From Cellulomonas phragmiteti (GTDB lineage: Bacteria > Actinomycetota > Actinomycetes > Actinomycetales > Cellulomonadaceae), in assembly GCF_016862775.1 (NCBI RefSeq), contig NZ_BONP01000006.1, forward strand, positions 1-64,000: a stretch of 64,000 nt of DNA. The letters are read 5' to 3'. Below are positions 62,909-64,000 of the stretch, piece by piece. The notes under the pieces were generated by a model. It was given only the letters and a program-made list of their open reading frames with translations. It was not told the origin of the DNA and made no database searches. A program made the position numbers and the translations under genes. Positions within the stretch are counted from its first letter, which is position 1; the number at the start of each line of letters is the position of its first letter.

Positions 62909-64000
62909 GGGACTGCTGAACAGCTCGTCGTCGTGGCGTCGGCGGCCGTGAAGGCGTCGACGCCGGGCGTCTTCGTCTCCGTGGGGGCCGGCTCCGCCTC
63001 GGGCGGTGCGGGGGGTGCCTCGGGCTCCCCGGCCGCGGGCGGCGCGGCGGGTGGCTCCGGCGCGGCCGGCGGCTCGGGCTCGCCGAGCATCGGCACGTCC
63101 GCCGCGATGTTCGCCCACAGGGTGTCGGCCTCCGCGGTCCACTCCACGCGGTTCTTGTCGCTGCTGGCGGGTGCCCACGGCACGGTCATGAGGGTGATGT
63201 TCGCACGGTCGATGCCCCGCAGGCTGAAGGCGAGGCCGGTGAGGTCGCCGACGCCGAGGTCGGTCGTCACGGACTTCGTGGCGGCGCTGAGGAACTGCAT
63301 GAGCTGTGCGCCGTCCGTCAGCAGGTTCTTCGACAGGACCTCGTTGGCGACGTTGGCGATGAGCTGCTGCTGGCGTCCGGCACGCATCGTGTCGGAGCCG
63401 TCGAACGTGGTGCCGTGGCGTGCGCGGGCGAACTGCAGCGCGGTGGTGCCGTCGAGCACCTGCTGACCGGCCTTGAGGTCCAGGCCCGTGTACCGGTCCG
63501 ACACGTCCTCCACGATGCACATCGGCACACCGCCGATCGCGTTGATCATGTTCTGGAACCCGGCGAAGTCCACGACGACGACGTTGGTCACCGGCACGCC
63601 GGTGTTGGCCTGGAACGTGCTGACCGTGCACGCGGCCGCGGACTCCAGGTCGCCGCCGTAGTCCCACCCGATCGCGAACGCGGAGTTGAACATCGCGTTG
63701 CGCTGGGCCCGGGTGGTGTTGCCGTTGGTGAGCGTGCACGACGGCACCTCGACCAGCGAGTCGCGCGGGATCGACACCATCTCCACGCGCGTGCGGTCCG
63801 CCGACACGTGCACGAGGATCGTGGTGTCGGAGCGCATGCCCTCCTCGTCGCCACCGATCTCGGCGTTGACGCCGTCACGCTGGTCGGACCCGAGGACGAG
63901 GACGTTGACCGGCTGACCCGCGTGCAGGTCGGTCGGGTCGGGTGCCCCCTCCGCCGTCGGCGCCGCCTCGACCAGACCGCCGAGGTCCAGCCCGTTGACG
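62905..64000 (-). CDS. LytR-CpsA-Psr (LCP) family protein, cut by the right edge
   Basis: About 364 codons are in the window; the start lies to the right of 64000. The LCP core is clear: VLVLGSDQRDGVNAEIGGD, MRSDTTILVHVS, VSIPRDSLVEVPSC, VDFAGFQNMINAIGGVP and ALQFARARHGTT with the key Arg pair. Two cysteine pairs may form disulfides. The C-terminus has a Pro/Glu/Ala-rich tail (about 60 residues). The upstream half including the membrane helix is missing from view. Confidence 0.93.
   Translation of the reverse strand, partial: VNGLDLGGLVEAAPTAEGAPDPTDLHAGQPVNVLVLGSDQRDGVNAEIGGDEEGMRSDTTILVHVSADRTRVEMVSIPRDSLVEVPSCTLTNGNTTRAQRNAMFNSAFAIGWDYGGDLESAAACTVSTFQANTGVPVTNVVVVDFAGFQNMINAIGGVPMCIVEDVSDRYTGLDLKAGQQVLDGTTALQFARARHGTTFDGSDTMRAGRQQQLIANVANEVLSKNLLTDGAQLMQFLSAATKSVTTDLGVGDLTGLAFSLRGIDRANITLMTVPWAPASSDKNRVEWTAEADTLWANIAADVPMLGEPEPPAAPEPPAAPPAAGEPEAPPAPPEAEPAPTETKTPGVDAFTAADATTTSCSAVP

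Overview
The window is chromosomal DNA from a very high-GC actinobacterium. The best fit is Cellulomonas or a close relative in the Cellulomonadaceae. The evidence is GTG/TTG starts and strongly GC-biased third codon positions, a WhiB1 gene convergent with a PdtaS-type kinase, the coproporphyrin route to haem (CpfC and HemQ), and a CebR/CelR-like LacI regulator beside a sugar ABC importer with matching operator-like palindromes. Genus level is inference.

Layout. 1-2700 is accessory DNA that looks less GC-rich than the rest: the C-terminal end of an Rhs toxin, a small candidate immunity gene, a complete ISL3-family insertion sequence with 24-bp inverted ends, and Rhs debris. 2765-3292 is a lipoprotein gene. 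3585-12426 is a tightly coupled recC-recB-recD operon on the minus strand. 12496-16285 carries a glycerophosphodiesterase, an unpaired gltD, an AraC regulator, a VOC protein and a small hypothetical gene. 16289-21047 has a P-type ATPase and a DUF4914 protein with an HPr-kinase-like P-loop. 21240-24071 has a DUF4349 lipoprotein and divergent alkylation-repair genes (alkA-like and ogt) separated by a hairpin-rich non-coding stretch. 24166-29808 holds dehydrogenases, a stand-alone DsbA-like protein, NhaA and a HIT protein.

29907-36148 has a lipoprotein hydrolase, a NYN protein, then MarR, flavodoxin, a soluble Ser/Thr kinase, coproporphyrin ferrochelatase, coprohaem decarboxylase and a META protein. 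36176-37986 has glutamate dehydrogenase and a secreted protein. 38130-42635 is a sugar ABC importer (binding protein and two permeases) followed by its probable LacI regulator. 43066-45585 has DUF2505, pdtaS and whiB1. 46090-50329 has a membrane protein and a large EccC/EssC-like FtsK ATPase with no WXG100 partner in sight. 50467-58364 has a MacB-like ABC exporter with a DesK/NarL-type two-component system and, divergently, an OmpR-type system. 58447 to the right edge has manA, purK-purE and two overlapping LytR-CpsA-Psr genes, the last cut by the window end.

Two themes cross the window. Many operons use 4-bp ATGA/GTGA stop-start overlaps (recCBD, purKE, the permeases, both LCP genes, the NarL system). 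At least thirteen genes have a TANNNT-like hexamer 6-7 nt before the start codon, the spacing expected of leaderless transcripts. I saw no tRNA, rRNA, CRISPR array or prophage. Nothing here is demonstrably a new system. The least explained items are the Rhs tail with its neighbour, the DUF4914 protein, the orphan FtsK/EccC ATPase and the non-coding stretch between alkA and ogt.
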